Below are positions 48,485-62,600 of a stretch of DNA of 64,000 bases, piece by piece (position 1 is the first letter of the stretch; the number at the start of each line of letters is the position of its first letter). The stretch is from Linum tenue. Taxonomy: Eukaryota > Streptophyta > Magnoliopsida > Malpighiales > Linaceae. The stretch is from positions 36,150,495-36,214,494 of the forward strand of contig CAMGYJ010000002.1 in the NCBI GenBank assembly GCA_946122785.1, read 5' to 3'. Below the pieces are notes generated by a model. It ran no database searches. It had not been told where the DNA came from and saw nothing but the letters and a program-made list of their open reading frames with translations. Both the position numbers and the translations under genes were made by a program.

Positions 48485-48773
48485 AGTACGAGCGTAACAA
48501 AGGATGCCTTGTCAAGGTTTTCAGTAAGCGGCAATGTTATACATTGTTGAGTTGTTACATTTTATGATTATGAGTATAGACTGGAGATCATATTGAGATT
48601 TTAAAGTTTGAGTTTAATTTGCCCAGACGTTAGGGCTTTGCTTTGAACTACAAGAGCGTGTTTTCAATATTTTATTTTTGAAAATTTTTCCCACTACAAT
48701 TTAAGATTTGAGTATTTTATTTTTCAAGGGCATTTTAGTAAATTTAGTACCCGGTCGGGTTAGGGTGTTTCAT

Positions 48774-49731
48774 CTCACTGGACTCAAGTCAGTTCACTAT
48801 CGCTAAGACCATAAACTGAAGCCCCCGACTGTGAACTTGGCACTATCGGGTAGATATAAAGACAACAGCGGGGAGAGAGAAAGGGGAGTTGGTTTTTGGA
48901 GGAGAATTTGATTCTCTCTCTAGGGTTTCGACCCAAAACACGAAAGGGCAGTTCTAGTGAGAGTGAGAGAGAGTTCTTGGAGCTTAATAGAAGGCATTGA
49001 TCAAGCTTGGAAGCAAGGAGTCAAGTCTAGAAGAAGAAGAAGATCTTGGGCTCCAATTTGTAATATATCTCTTCTCTCTCTAGAAACTCACCCTCTTCTC
49101 ATGGGTTTAAGAACCCTAGTTCTAGATTTTGATTGGGTGTTGTTGTATGTGACCAATTCCATGTTTGATTGAGTTTATTATCTAAATTATGGATGGTTTT
49201 CATGAATGACATGAGTTTGGATTTCATCCTAGGAGGGAGAAAATCCCCTTAGAGCCCCTTTCTTGGCGTCTTCGGGTCACTCCTCACCCTATATCGTCCA
49301 GGTAATCCCTGAGGGAGTCGACTGGATCGAGCCCCTATAATATACGGGTGCCCTAGGTTGAATAGAGCACCACCCGTCCATCACTTCACCGTTCCGGATC
49401 TGTCCCGAGGGAGTTCATCTCCTAACGGTAGGGTAGTGATTCGATCGAGCTAGGATGGTGCTCAACATCGATCCTACAACGGAGCTAGGAGTTTTCATCC
49501 CAAGAGAGCTCCCAAACTTGTAAATAGCTAGGTTAGGGGTTAGCTAGGTTAGTTAGTTTAATTCTCTTAATCACTACTCAAAGTTGGCTAGATAACAAAC
49601 CATAAACCTGAAGTAGGGTAAGCCTAGATCCCCGTGGTACGATAAATTATTATTGCTTGCTTGCCCTATACTACAACCGATCGACGGTTATACTTGGGCG
49701 TCGATCGGGATGTTGTAGTTGGAATGAGTCA
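48774..49731 (+). repeat. Athila-like LTR piece, duplicated copy
   Basis: Copy of 40498-41455 within the tandem duplication, again followed by AATTG. Confidence 0.88.
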
Positions 49732-50482
49732 AATTGTCATTTGATTCAAAGATATGGGGAATCAATACCCAAGTGGGCCTTCTCAGTTAAGAGTCCAATC
49801 AATTGCATTCCTTTACCTTAGTTAATCATTTTATTGTTAGGTTGAGTAGTTGTACTTGGTAGAAGTAATCGAATTTGAAACACGAATTGACTAGATAATT
49901 ATCTGAATTTGAGTACTATTAAACTTAGAAACTCGAGGAATACGACAATTTATAATTTGAAGAAACTATATTACGATCCTATCATTGATTCACTTGTCGT
50001 TGTTTGGAGTGTTAGTTTGTAGCTTTCTAAACGCCCAAACTTCATCACACTTTGGCTTACAATTTCTCATCCCAATAAACCAGGTGAATCTTGTGTATGT
50101 TTGTTGTTGAGCCCCAGATAAAGCTTCATATCCTTTTGTCTATTTGGTCACAAATCGACATGGGTAAGTAAGTTGCCTGCATGACATACGCAGATAAGAA
50201 ACAAAACACTGAAACAGTCACTCGACTTGTGAGGGTGAGATTATACATTTTCCAGACTGCAATCTTATTGTCGAGGGCAAGACAAAAAAAATTTAATCAG
50301 TAGTAATGCATGAAACAGCATACAAACAAAGTGATGATTATCCACCTTAATTTTTTTATGAATGATTATCCACCACCACCACCAAACCAAACAAAAAAAT
50401 GAGCCATCGCCGTAAAAAATGAGCTAAAGTCGTTACCAAATCTAATATGATAAATGAGCTTGTCACAACTCACAATGGAACA

Positions 50483-53400
50483 TTTTTTTTACAAAAGATA
50501 ATCATTTATATTGATTCAAACAATAGATCATTACATTCTGGAATTCAACCAGGCTAGAAAATTAAAGAAACGACACATAGTTGGGTACAAAGAAATGGCC
50601 TTTCTAGCCACCAAATGGGCTACCCTATTACTACTCTGACCTACAAATCGCACATTAAGCCTAGAGTGAACAGCCAAAAAGCGCATGACTTCCTCAAGGA
50701 TGACCCCCATATGATTATCCTGGATATTTGCCTGATTTATTTTATCAATGATCACTTTGGCGTCGCCTTCCAACCTTGTCTCCGTAAACCCATTCTCTAG
50801 ACACCAGAGAATTGCCTCTCAGAGAACGAGGAGCTGAACTACCATAGGATCATCAATATCAACAAACTGCACCCCTTTCGTCAAAAGGATCATCCCCCTA
50901 GTCCTTGATAATTATGCCCCCTGCTGAGTGAGACCCACTTTTAGTTGCCCCATCCCACATGCAAAATCACTGAGCTAAGATTCCCATCTCCAAAATAACT
51001 CACTTGTGGGACGGACGATCGGACCACACGGTCAACTGGCAAGCTAATCCACTCCTGATACTGTTGGTGAAATCGTCGCATTAAAGTTGGGATCCCAAAT
51101 TGTTTTCCCTCAAAGACAATCCAATTATGAGACCTCCAGATCCGCCAAAGGACCACAACAACTGTCATGAATACTTGAGCTTGATGTATAAGACCCATCA
51201 ACTTTTTTAGGAAGAGCAGAAAAGTGTGACGAGGAAAACCTTGCCCTAGGTGTTTGAGCCTCAAATGATCCCAGAGAGTCCTTGCCACTGGGAAATCCAG
51301 AAATAGATGTTCAATTGTCTCCGATTCTTCCCAACAAACCAGGCACTTGGGATGCAACAGAACTTCCTTCTCAATTAGGGCTTCCGTTGTTGGGAGGATT
51401 CGATGGAAAATTTTCTATAAAAATACCTTTAATTTGGGTGGAATATGGGCTTCCCACAAGCAGATCCAGCTTGACCTATCCATCCAACTAGTCGTGGATC
51501 GCCATCGACCTACCTGCTTATCTAGCAAGACTGCAAGATGATAAGCCGATTTGACAGTGAAAATCACGTCGCACGTGTCATGTCAGATCAACCTATCCTC
51601 AACATACTGACGAGGAAGAGGGATAGTTTTGATGGTGAGAGAAGTGGTCGGGTCAAACCATTGGCTGAGTTTGATATCACACCACATGCCCTCACCTTGG
51701 CAAATTACCTCCATCACCTTCAGGTCTCCACCCTCTGGCAGCACCTAGGCATTATACAAAGGAGTACGGGGGGTATAACCGAGGAATCCAACTTGAGGAA
51801 AGCATTGAAACTGTTGGCCCGTTACCAATCTTCCATCTTAGACCCTGCACTAACAAATGTCTACCATAAAGGATGCTCTGCCATCCCCAAGATGGACGAG
51901 ATCGTGCAGTAGCAATGAGGAAGGTCCCTTTTGGAAAGTATTTCCCCTTGTAAACCTGGGCTAGGAGATATTGGGGGTCATTTAGGATGCTCCATCCAAT
52001 TTTGGCCAAGAGCGCCTGATTAAAATGTTCAAAACGACGAAACGCCATTGCCCCCATCATACTTACTCCAACACATATTGCGCCAAGACATCCAACGTAT
52101 CCGGGAACGACCCTCATCAACACCCGAGCAAAATCTGACTACATGTCAAGCTAAGAGGCGACAAAGAGAGAGGGAACGTAACTTGAAACAGGACATGACA
52201 TGTAATGGCAGAGCTAAAGCCACTATTTAATCAATGTCTCATTTGCTGCCCAAGAGTGTCTTTTTCTTCCACCCCTGAAGTCGGCTCAACAACTTTTCCT
52301 CCAAGAATTGGAAAGTAGCCATTTTAGATTGGGTTGTTAGTGTGGCTAGCCCTAGATATTTATCCTTGACCCCCACAACCCCAACTCCCGGAATCTAAGC
52401 ATGGAAATCTTGGTCCGGAAGAGAAATATTTTTGCTAAAACACACTACCTATTTGTCCAAGTTAACTATTTGACCACTGAGCTCCTCATACTCATTCAAA
52501 ATCTCAATCAGGTTCTCACATTCCTGCAAAGAACCTCTGAGGAATAAGTAAGATTCATCCACGAAAAACATATGCGAGATTCGTGGAGTTCTGGGGGCAA
52601 CTTTAACCCCTTCTAGCTTCCCTTCTCAAATGGCCTTCCGGATGAGCGCTGCAAACCCCTCTGTCAAAATAAAAAACAAAATTGAGGATAGTGGGTCTCC
52701 TTGCCGGAGACCTCTTGAGTGTGCGAAGAACCTCGAGGGTGTGCATAAGGACCACACACGCCGCTGACCTGAGACATTCTTGTATCCAGCCCTTCAAGTG
52801 GAGTTAAAATCCAATTTGTCCAAAACCGCAAGAAAAAATGGTCATTCGACTCTATTATAGGCCTTTTCCATGTCAACCTCTATACCCATGTACCCTTTCT
52901 TGCCTCGGGTTTTGATTTTCAAATAGTGCATTAGCTCATGCCCTAGTAGGACATTCTCCATTATCTGTCATTCACGGATGAAAGTATTTTGTCCTTCCGA
53001 GATGATCTGTGGTAAGAGACGGGCCAGTCTTTCAGACATGATTTTGGTTATAATTTATACACAAATTGGCATAAGCTTATTGGCCTGATATGCCTCATGT
53101 CTTCTACATTGTCCACTTTAGAGATCAGTGTCAACAAGGTGTGATTAAACCGCAGAGAATCCTGCTCGTTCTAAAGAACGAACAAAAATCTTCGACCACA
53201 GACGCGCCAACAATATCCCAGAAGGATTTGAAAAATTTCCCAGTGAACCCATCAGGCCCCGTTGCCTGCTTCGATCCCATGGAGAGGAATGTTTTACGAA
53301 CGTCACTGGGAAGGACTTCTGCCATAAGACTGACATTCATTTCCGTTGTTACTTTACGAGCTTTGGGTAGATCTTCAACTCGGGCTTCCATGTTCAGCAC

Positions 53401-54120
53401 CTTGTTCTCTGATATGAAAAGAGTTTGATAAAAATCAATGGCAATGTTGGCCTTTCCGCTCTCCTCGGTGACCCACTCCCCACTATCATTTCGAAGCCTG
53501 GACACAAAGTTATGTTTTCTACGCGCCCTCGTAACCGTATGGAAGTACGACATATTCTTGTCGCCCTTCTTAGACCAACGGACCCTTGATTTTTTATGTC
53601 AATAAACCTCCTCTGCCTCCCATTGCCTACTCAAGTAAGTCTCCAAAACCCTCCCTGCATCCCAATTAATTGGGTGAACCGACTTTATTCGTGCTACCTC
53701 AGATTGGAGGGTCTTGATATTTCGAAGAGAACTAGTAGTTCCCGCCCTACTCCAATGATAAAGCAAATGTCAGAGTTTTTCAGTCTCTCCCAAAGCTAGT
53801 ACATAGGATTCCCTTGGAGTTACTCTTGCCAAACATAGGACACCATAGCTTTGACCTCCGGGTTATCCGCCTATCTAGCATCAAATCTGAAGAGAGGTCG
53901 ACTACTCCGGGAGTATGACTTATCTGATAAGAGTAGAGCCCTGTGATAAGATCCCTGATCCGTGAAATGTTTGACTAAGGTGTCCGGATATCGATCAGTC
54001 CAAGATTGGGAACAAAAGGCCATATCTAGCATGTTGCAGATACAAGCAGATCACATATGTTTGTATGTCAAAGTGAATTGATCGCCTTGATACCCAGAAT
54101 CATGGAGTCCTAATAAGAAG
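50483..54120 (-). pseudogene. L1-type LINE relic, longer copy
   Basis: Minus strand. In addition to the 3' half shared with 42208-44246, it continues past 52521 into the RT core and upstream. 53553-53131 reads GEWVTEESGKANIAIDFYQTLF and GSKQATGPDGFTGKFFKSFWDIVGASVV, the start of the RT region; about 53850-53990 gives FRFDAR, ADNPEVKAMVSYVWQE and DQGSYHRALLLSDKS, matching the end of the endonuclease and the linker (usual SDHR seen as SYHR). The N-terminal endonuclease is missing, so the copy is 5' truncated near 54.1 kb. Many stops. Confidence 0.8.
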
Positions 54121-54538
54121 GAAATCCGAAAGATGCTACCAACATGATCAATCGAATGAACAAAACGTCCAACCAATATGCCACTTTGAATCACTTGTAC
54201 AACTTTTACTCCCACATCTTATTTCCTTCATTTTGAATCCCACTTGTCCGACTTGAAACTTGAAACGGACATACGCTTGCTTAATTTTAATTTAATTACC
54301 TTTGCTTCAGGATGAAAAAGAGGTTTATTCTCTCTTCAAACAGAAGGGAAAGAAATAAAATGAAGAATAAAGAGTCCGGTGATCCAAAAATAAAATAAAA
54401 TAATGCTAATAAGCCGCGGGATATCTGTTATTATTGTCCGCTTCGTCGTCGTCTCGCCTTCCCCACTAAAATCGGAAGGTCGTTCGACGAACTGGAGAAG
54501 AAAGAAAAAAAAAACTGATCCAGCTCTGAGGGGGGAAA

Positions 54539-56850
54539 ATGAGCCACGAGCTACAGATCAGTAAGTACGAGAAGGAAGAAATCGGCAGAGCTCTCATCCG
54601 GCCGCCGAAAATGTACGGCAAAGTAATCCTCTCCGTCGTCTTCCTCCTCCTCCTCGCCTTCTCCTACTCCATATTCATCGGATCCCTCGACTTCCGCCCT
54701 TACTTCTTCCCTCTCCTCCCGGAACAGAAACAACAGCGGTCCCAGTCTTGCGATTACGAGCCGCTGAAGGTGTACATGTACGACCTCCCGCGGAGGTTCC
54801 ACGTCGGGATGATGGATCCGGAGGGACCGCAGGGCGAGGAGCCGGTGACGGCGGAGAACATCCCGCAGTGGCCGGAGAACGCCGGGGTGAGGAAGCAGCA
54901 CAGCGTCGAGTACTGGCTGATGGCTTCGCTCTTGTTCGAAGGGAGGGAGGCGGTGAGGGTTTTGGATCCGGAGGCGGCGGACGCTTTCTACGTCCCGTTC
55001 TTCTCATCGTTGAGCTTCAACACGCACGGCCACAACATGACGGATCCGGCAACGGAGGGTGATCGGAAATTGCAGGTAATCATTGATCCCCCGGGTATTT
55101 CGATTCGTCTTTCTCTTGGTTGTTGAGAATTGACCCGGAATTTCGAGTTTCAGACTGAGAGGCTAAGATAAGAATTGTGAATTGTGGTTTGATAGATTTG
55201 TGAATTTCCGTTTCTGAAATTTTGGATGGATTTAGAACTATAGAGAATTTGCTTTTGGTGTTGACTCTGTGCTATTGGGGAGCTTACTGTGTGGTGGCAG
55301 TCTGCAGAAACAGGGAAAGTATAGATGCACTTAAAAGAAAGAGGGAAGAATTCTTGGGATGTTATTTTCTCCATCAGGGATGTAGAGACTGAAGCTTGCT
55401 CCAGATTCAGTTGTCATTTTCTTACTTAGTTAAGGGTATCTACCCGGATCGAAATCGGGCATTGTTTTGATCGTTTGGAAGGAATTTTAGTTGATGGATG
55501 GTGCTCTTGTTTCTGATTCATTGTCAGTCCTTAGTTAGTGAAAGGAATCAATATATCAGGATCAAGGACTACTTCCTTTGATTGTGACAGTGAATTGTTG
55601 GTGATGGATGGTTCTTGTTTCCTCATTTTCAACGTGAGTTTAATTGTTTCACTATCTGAAGCTTCAAAACCTTTCATGACTGTGGTCATTTGTTACTGTG
55701 TTTGTTGCCTTAATTCTTAATCCAGTTTTGCTTTATCTTACTATCTTTAGATCTTTGTGGTGCTAGGTTGAAATAATGGACATGCTGCACAAATCTAAAT
55801 ACTGGCAGAGATCTGCCGGAAGAGACCATGTCATTCCCATGACACATCCAAATGCCTTCAGATTTCTCCGTCAAGAGTTGAATGCATCAATTCTCATTGT
55901 TGTTGACTTCGGGCGCTACCCGAGATCCCTCTCGACTCTTAGTAAAGATATCGTTGCTCCTTATGTCCATGTTGTTGATAGTTACACAAATGACACTGCT
56001 AAAGATCCTTACGAGTCTCGCAAAACTCTTCTTTTCTTCCGTGGGAGCACAGTCAGAAAAGATGTATGCTTATCCTAGTTCCGGTTGCTCTGTCTATCCA
56101 CTATTTTCTGGGAGTTGAGTTTTGATTGGTGTCATTATGTTTTGCAGGAAGGCAAAGTGCGTGCTAAATTGGAGAAGATATTGCTTGGTCAGGAGCATAT
56201 TAGATATGAGCGAGGAAGGCCTACTACTCATGCAATACAGGCGGTAAGTCCCGATATATAAAAATTGAACTTTATAGGTATTGTTCTGAATATACTTGTA
56301 TGCTACATTCAAAAGTATCTTGTGGTTGGTGCTTCGAATATCTAGTTTATATATCCTGTCTCCAACATGAGTAACATGCTATCATTTTAACCCACTCACC
56401 TTTCTTTCTACTTTCTGATGCATGTAGTCAACAGAAGGGATGCGGTCATCCAAGTTTTGCTTGCATCCGGCAGGCGACACACCATCATCTTGCCGGCTAT
56501 TTGATGCCATTGTCAGCCACTGTGTACCCGTCGTTGTCAGCGACAAAATCGAGCTTCCATACGAGGATGAAATTGACTACACCAAGTTCTCTTTGTTCTT
56601 CTCCGACACAGAAGCTCTGCAGCCCGGTTTCTTGATCAACAAGCTTAGTGAATTCCCGAAGGAGAAGTGGTTAGAAATGTGGAGGAACCTCAAGAACATC
56701 TCTCATCACTTTGAGTTCCAGTTCCCTCCGGCTAAAGGAGATGCAGTGGACATGCTTTGGAGACAGTTGAGGCGGAAGCTTCCAGGTGTCCAGCTGGCTA
56801 CACATAGAAGTCATCGACTTAGAGTTCCTGATTGGTGGCGACGACGATGA
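54539..56850 (+). CDS. GT47 exostosin-family glycosyltransferase (ARAD-like), complete, four exons
   Basis: Exons 54539-55075, 55767-56063, 56148-56243, 56428-56850; all GT-AG, phase 0 at every join, 1353 nt, 450 aa. A type II membrane protein of the Golgi is expected: short N-terminus, one hydrophobic segment at about 29-50, then the exostosin domain. Family marks: [20 protein letters not shown] (near 77), [16 protein letters not shown] (about 149), [16 protein letters not shown] (about 197), [12 protein letters not shown] (end of exon 2), and [20 protein letters not shown] with [16 protein letters not shown] (exon 4), the likely sugar-nucleotide region. Plant GT47 members of this subgroup are linked to pectin arabinan and other wall glycans; the exact substrate cannot be read from sequence. 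First exon is GC-rich. It looks intact. Start: first ATG, followed by a normal N-terminus. Confidence 0.92.
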
Positions 56851-59568
56851 CGATGATGCAGAATACTGTACTGTAAATTCTTGTTCATTAGCCAAACATG
56901 TCACACAATCAGTTGTTCGAGGCAGGTCGTTAACTCCTCAGCATTGTCGCTCGCGGTGGGGAAAGAGGATGCTGCTTTCTCGTGACTTGGTGACAATCTG
57001 GTGAAATCAGGTTAATGCATGGCCTTCTTTCTGCTCATTAGGATTGGAAGTTCGTGTTTCGTGGTCGTGGAGCATGAGATGATGAAGCGAACTGTACCAC
57101 ACATCACATCACAGAATTGTAGTTTGTTGCTTTGAGATCTACTGTAACTGTTTCTGCTAACCTTACGGAATTATTTTGAGAGATGACCCTATAGTGCAAA
57201 GTTCATTAGAGGTACATTCAGTTCAATGATAGCAAAATGTTATGTTAATTCAGTGTTTGAGTGAATTTGAGACTGATTGTAGACTGTAGTTGCAGAATAC
57301 GCAGATTTTAAGAACTCTCTTCCTAATCCTAAAAATACTATATGGAGTTTCTCCTCCGGAACCCCATTAGCTCCAATTTTAGAGCCTCCTGCGCATAGCA
57401 CGGAGGGGCCATTGAGTCATTAAAAAGATAAAACCCACAAACGACTCGTTCACTGTATACCGCAGATAGCTTTCACTGGTCATTTAGACTCAGTTTTACT
57501 GTAGCAACTTAGCGTGTGATCTGGTGTGGGAGGGTGCAGGGTACCATCTGGTTGTAGCTCTTTTGTTCTGGGCCATTCGTTTAACCTACCCAGTGTAGTC
57601 CCTGTGTACATCTCCGATTTCTCTTTTTGGATGAACTGAAAGACAGAAAAGCCATCTTGCGATTTTGCAAGTTTCCCTCTCTCTCTAAATCGGCTCTCAA
57701 CAGCATTGTGGTACCTCTTCTCTCTCTCATCTCAGCCTCTTCTCTCTCTCATCTCAGATCCATGGTCGTTGCGAGCGACTAGGGAATCGCCTAGAACCCA
57801 CCAGTGCTGGAATCCATCACCTACGAAGACTCTTTTGGAACTATGAACCAGAGAGGATGCGAGGCAGATCCAGATCGTAACTTACTAATGGATTCAGGTG
57901 ATTATTTCTTCTCTTTTTCCCTCTTTGGTTGTTTTGGTCTGTATTGTTTGGTGGGTTCCGGGATATGAAATTGGGGGATCGTTTGATGGTGTTTGGCAGA
58001 TCTAAAAGGTGGTTTGTCACCTCGACGATCTTAAAGGGGTTGACGGGATGAAGATCTTACTATTTGCCTGTGCCTTCTGCTCTACGGTGAGGAAAGCGCA
58101 CTGCCTTTGCTGAAATTCCTAGCGTTTTAGTTTTGTTTTGCTCATTGTAGTTGTTAGGAAGCCTAATTAGTTCTTCTACCTTTCAGCAAGTTTTGCAGCC
58201 GGGTGAGAAAGAAGACAATCCACAGTTATATTCTGGTTTCAGATGACTCTTCCTTCTCTGTCTCATGATTATGTTTTCCGTATGGGTTCGTTCATGATGA
58301 GGTTTTTCTTATTCTCCATCAATTGAAACTTGAAGCATTAATTGGCGAGTATCAGAGGTTGAGAAAGGAGTAAGAGGTGATCCAGAGCTGAAAGGTATGT
58401 TAACTGTTTTTATGAATTGTTTCAGGGAAGATATCGGGAACGATTTCACAGTCAAAGAGGATCCCATTGGATTCCTGGAGTAAGTCAGCAGGAACAGGTG
58501 ATTGCCCTGATGGGAATTTACGATCTGATGCGGCGTTTTCACAGTGTTGCGTTCTGCAAGGTATCATTGTTGCTTACCAATCTCTGGCAGATACGAAGTT
58601 CCTGCAATTTGATCGTTTTGCTTTGGTTTCAGGTTTTCAAGCATGGGGATTTATGTTTGCTATCGAAATAGAGCCATCATATAGGTTCGAACTCTTCCGA
58701 TGCTTAATGTCTTCATCGTTGGTCGATGTTTGTTTCACATCAACGGTTACCAAAGGATTGGCGACCTGGGGAACCAACGGAGTGCCCTCGCTTTCTTTGC
58801 TGCAAGTAGGAAACCATATCAACTTTGTTGATCTTCCAATTTCTTGAAGGTCTTGGTTTACAGGTCATGTTTTCTTTGCTGCAAGTTCTGTTTCAATCCA
58901 TAGACCATAGATAGGTTTCCTTTTTGCTTTCCCGTTATACCATCGATCTCTTATCAGCCATCCATGTTTCACCCTTCCGCTGGCCTCTTATTTCTATATA
59001 CAGTTTGTGCTCTATCTCTTATGTCATTGTTTCATCCTGATACTCTGTTTTCCATTGCCCTAGGGGTGTATGTTGTTACGCATGTGAATGTTATGTAGAT
59101 TCTTAAGTTAGCTCTTCTTGATTTATTGTGGAGAAAGATGATGAACAATTTGGATGCAGAAAGTGAGCAGCTGTTTAAAACATTACGTGATGGTTGTGTT
59201 CCTCCATTGAAGAAATCTCCCGCACCCTATACAGTTTAGACTAATAGATTGTTAATGACGTCTTAGGTCTGGCTTTGGATTTTGTCCGGATTCAAGGTCA
59301 ACCTTTTTATTCAAACAGTATTTGTAGTTGGGACAAATGTGACCAGATACAGTTGTGGTTTGTATAAGTAAGTTCACCCCTTATAACGCTAGGCTAATTG
59401 TAGTTTTCATATTAACCTATTAATCAAATCGTTGGAAAGTGTTTGCCAGTTGAAATTCTAAATGGCAAGCGTTTATTCCACGGTACAACCGTACAAGTCC
59501 TGGGTACGGGCACTAACTCATGTGGGAGTTCCATAAGGGGAGACATTCTGATGTTTTAGGTTAATTGA
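56851..59568. other. Intergenic, no recognised gene
   Basis: The first part is presumably the 3' UTR of the glycosyltransferase. CT-rich DNA at 57670-57760 includes a direct repeat of TCTCTCTCATCTCAG and could be a 5' leader. A 126-codon plus-strand frame at 58467-58847 (starting DSWSKSAGTGDCPDGN after a valine/methionine start) has unremarkable composition and no family I know. Splice-like sites (57896 GTGATT, 58424 CAG) hint at a transcript, coding or not. Confidence 0.4.
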
Positions 59569-59608
59569 TTTTTTTTTTTGACTTAGGTAGGATTTAATAG
59601 GTAGGGAA

Positions 59609-62600
59609 TTACATAGGGAGGAAAAATAAATAGCGGAAATCAGCCAAGTGCTGATTAGCCGATGCAAGAGCCGTTTTAGCCATGCAATGGGCAGCCCTGT
59701 TAGTCCTACGAGGTGAAAAAACAAATCTAACTAAAGAGAACGAAGACTTCAACAGCTGGACCTCCTCCAGGATTGCTCCACCCCGATCATGCTCGATGAC
59801 GTTATTCGTTGCTCGCCGGATCACCAATTGTGAGTCACCACAAAAACAAACAGAGGCAATGCCTCGTGTTAGACACCAATCCATCGCATCACGAAGAGCT
59901 AGGAGTTCCATAATAAAGGGATCGAATATACCTTCATAATACTTACCGCAGGCGTAAATGATCGACCCATCGTCAGAAAACCCCACGAATCCAATGCTGC
60001 CCCCCTCTCCCTGACGGGTCGCGCCATCAAAGTAGATGACTACTCCACCTGCCGGACAGGAAACGGAAGGCGCGGCAGGGCGGCTGTGGGCTCGCTCGTG
60101 TACCCCTAGAGAGGTAGAGTTCGATGCTGCTGTCCACTCATCCCGTTGTTGTAGGAACTGGCGAAGAAGAGGGCCCGGGAGGTACTGAATTCGGCCATAG
60201 CAGGACCAGCATCGTGCCTTCCATACTCGCCAAGTGATAAACACCAGCTCCGCAATAGCGACTTTAGATAACTGCATCGAATTTAATACATGAGCCCAGC
60301 CCAAATCCGGAGACAAACCTGCTAAAATCCTTCGAACATGGCCTTGCCCAGCAAGCTCCCAAACCTCTCTAGCCACCCTGCAATCAAATAAACAGTGCAC
60401 AATGGTTTCGTTTCCTGCAGAACAGATAGGGCAAGAAGCCGACTCAACAAGGGACTTGTTTAGCAGCACATCCAAACAAGGCAGGAAACCCCGAACGACC
60501 CGCCACAAGAAAAATTTCAATTTTGGTGGGATAGGAAGACTCCACAAGGTTTTCCAGAATCTAGCATCAAGATGAGCAGGTAGGGTGGTGAACATCTCCG
60601 ATCTCGCGTCTGAGAGCAAGTGGTATCCCGTCTTGACAGTGTAGTGACCTGTATCAGAGTAATGCCAGATTAGTTTGTCAGGTCTGGGAGAAGCGGGCAA
60701 AGGAATAGCTAAAATAAGCTTAACACTCTCAGACGTGAACAAAGCTCTAATCATATCAGAATTCCAAGTCCTAGAAATCGGATGTATCAGTGACGCTACA
60801 AAAGGGTTGTCAAGCTGAGCTCCAGGAAGAAGGGAAGGAGAGGAAGGAGGGGAGGAGGGAAGCCATTTGTCCTCCAAGATGTGAATGGCTGTACCGCACC
60901 CTACTTGCCATCGAAGCCCCTTCTGAAGAAGTCTACGTCCTTCCAGTACTCCTTGCCATGCCCAAGACGGTCGAGTCCCGGCTGTTGCAGAAAGAAAGTC
61001 GCAATGAGGATGGTACCTGGCCTTGTACATCCGAGCCAAAGTAGACTGAGGGGATAGGAGGAGCTTCCATGCCTGCTTTGCCAACATGGCCACATTGAAC
61101 AGATCGAAGTCTCGAAAACCAAGCCCACCACGGAACTTACTGACACATAAAGCCGGCCATGATATCCAATGGGTTCCTTTTTCCTTATCCTGACTTGCCC
61201 ACCAGAATTTGGAAAGTTGACCATTCATCCTTCGACACGTCGTGGAAGGTAGACGGAATGACATCATTGCATAAACCGGGGTGGCTGACCCGATTGATTT
61301 GATAACCACCTCCTTTGCTGCAAGAGAAAGAGATTTGTTTTTCCAACTCTGGATCCTCTTCGTGAGGGCCTCTTCAACAAATCTGAAAGTCTGGACTTTA
61401 GACCGCTGAATTTGAGCAGGAAGTCCAAGATACTTATCTAGTGCACCAATAGAATCCACACCCAACCTAGCTGCCAGCGCCTCCGCTTCCTGAGTTGAAA
61501 CATTAGCACTAAAGCTCACTTTTGACTTCTGCAAGTTAATTTTCTGACCACTTGCAGCTTCATAGACCTCAAACATTTGCAGCAGATGGTTGCATTCCGA
61601 GGAAGAGGCTCGCAGGAACAAATAAGTATCGTCAGCAAATAACAAGTGCGAAGTAACAGGCGCAAAACGATGAATTTTCAAGCCATGAAGTTGCTGGGCA
61701 GCAAGGGCATTAGAAATCATGGTGGAAAAAGCTTCTGTATAAATCGCAAACAGCAAGGGGGAGAGTGGGTCACCTTGTCGGATACCTCTTTCCGGACGGA
61801 AGTAGCCATGAACATTGCCATTAAGAATAACCGAAAAGGTAACAGATGTGACACAAGCACTGATGAGCTTAATCCACCCCGGCGCAAAGCCCAGGGATTC
61901 CAAGATAGCAAACAGAAAACCTCACTCGACCCGATCATACGCCTTCTCCATATCTAGCTTCAATGCCATCCATTTGTCCCGACCTTCAGTTTTTGTTTTG
62001 AGAAAGTGCATTGCTTCCTGTGCAATGAGGATGTTATCTGATATGTCACGCCCTTTGATAAACCCGGTCTGGCAATCCGTCACCACCGAAGGAAGCACCT
62101 GACTCAACCGGGACGACAAGACCTTGGAGATGATCTTGTAAAATACCTGACATAGCCCTATTGGTCTCATCTGTCTCATGGAATCTGCATTAGGAACCTT
62201 AGGAATCAAGGTGATCAACGTGTGATTAAAATTATGCAAAAGCCTACCTGATCTAAAAAAAGACAAGGCTGCCACACAAACCGAATTACCAACAATGTCC
62301 CAATACCCTTGGAAGAATGCTGCTGTGAACCCGTCAGATCCTGGTGCTTGGGACGCCCCAATGTTAAAAACAGCCTGTTTTATCTCCTCTCGGGAAACGG
62401 GGTTAGTGAGAAAATCATTCTGCTCTGAACTTACCTTCCTCGAGAGACCCAGGGCAGCCACTAAGAAATGGAATGGATTCCCATTATATGCAAATAGTGT
62501 TTGAAAGTAAGTGACAGAGACATTAGCTTTGGCAGATTCTTCAAAGTGGCTTTCACCCGTGTCATCCCGCAGGAGATCAATCTGGTTTTGTCTCCGCCTC

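Larger units (their letters stand above)
44270..52521. repeat. 8.25-kb tandem duplication, copy 2
   Basis: Second copy of 35996-44246. It contains transposase 5' exons, the MULE right terminus (46329-46363), part of the solo LTR, the MITE (47792-48484), an Athila-like LTR piece (48774-49731) and the LINE 3' half. Confidence 0.97.

Noticed and set aside
54551..55062. Long Arg/Pro-rich frames overlapping the first exon of the GT47 gene
   Set aside because: They are shadow frames of a GC-rich exon with no family similarity.
58467..58847. 126-codon plus-strand frame as a gene
   Set aside because: No recognised domain, no clear ATG context or splice model; kept only as a remark.
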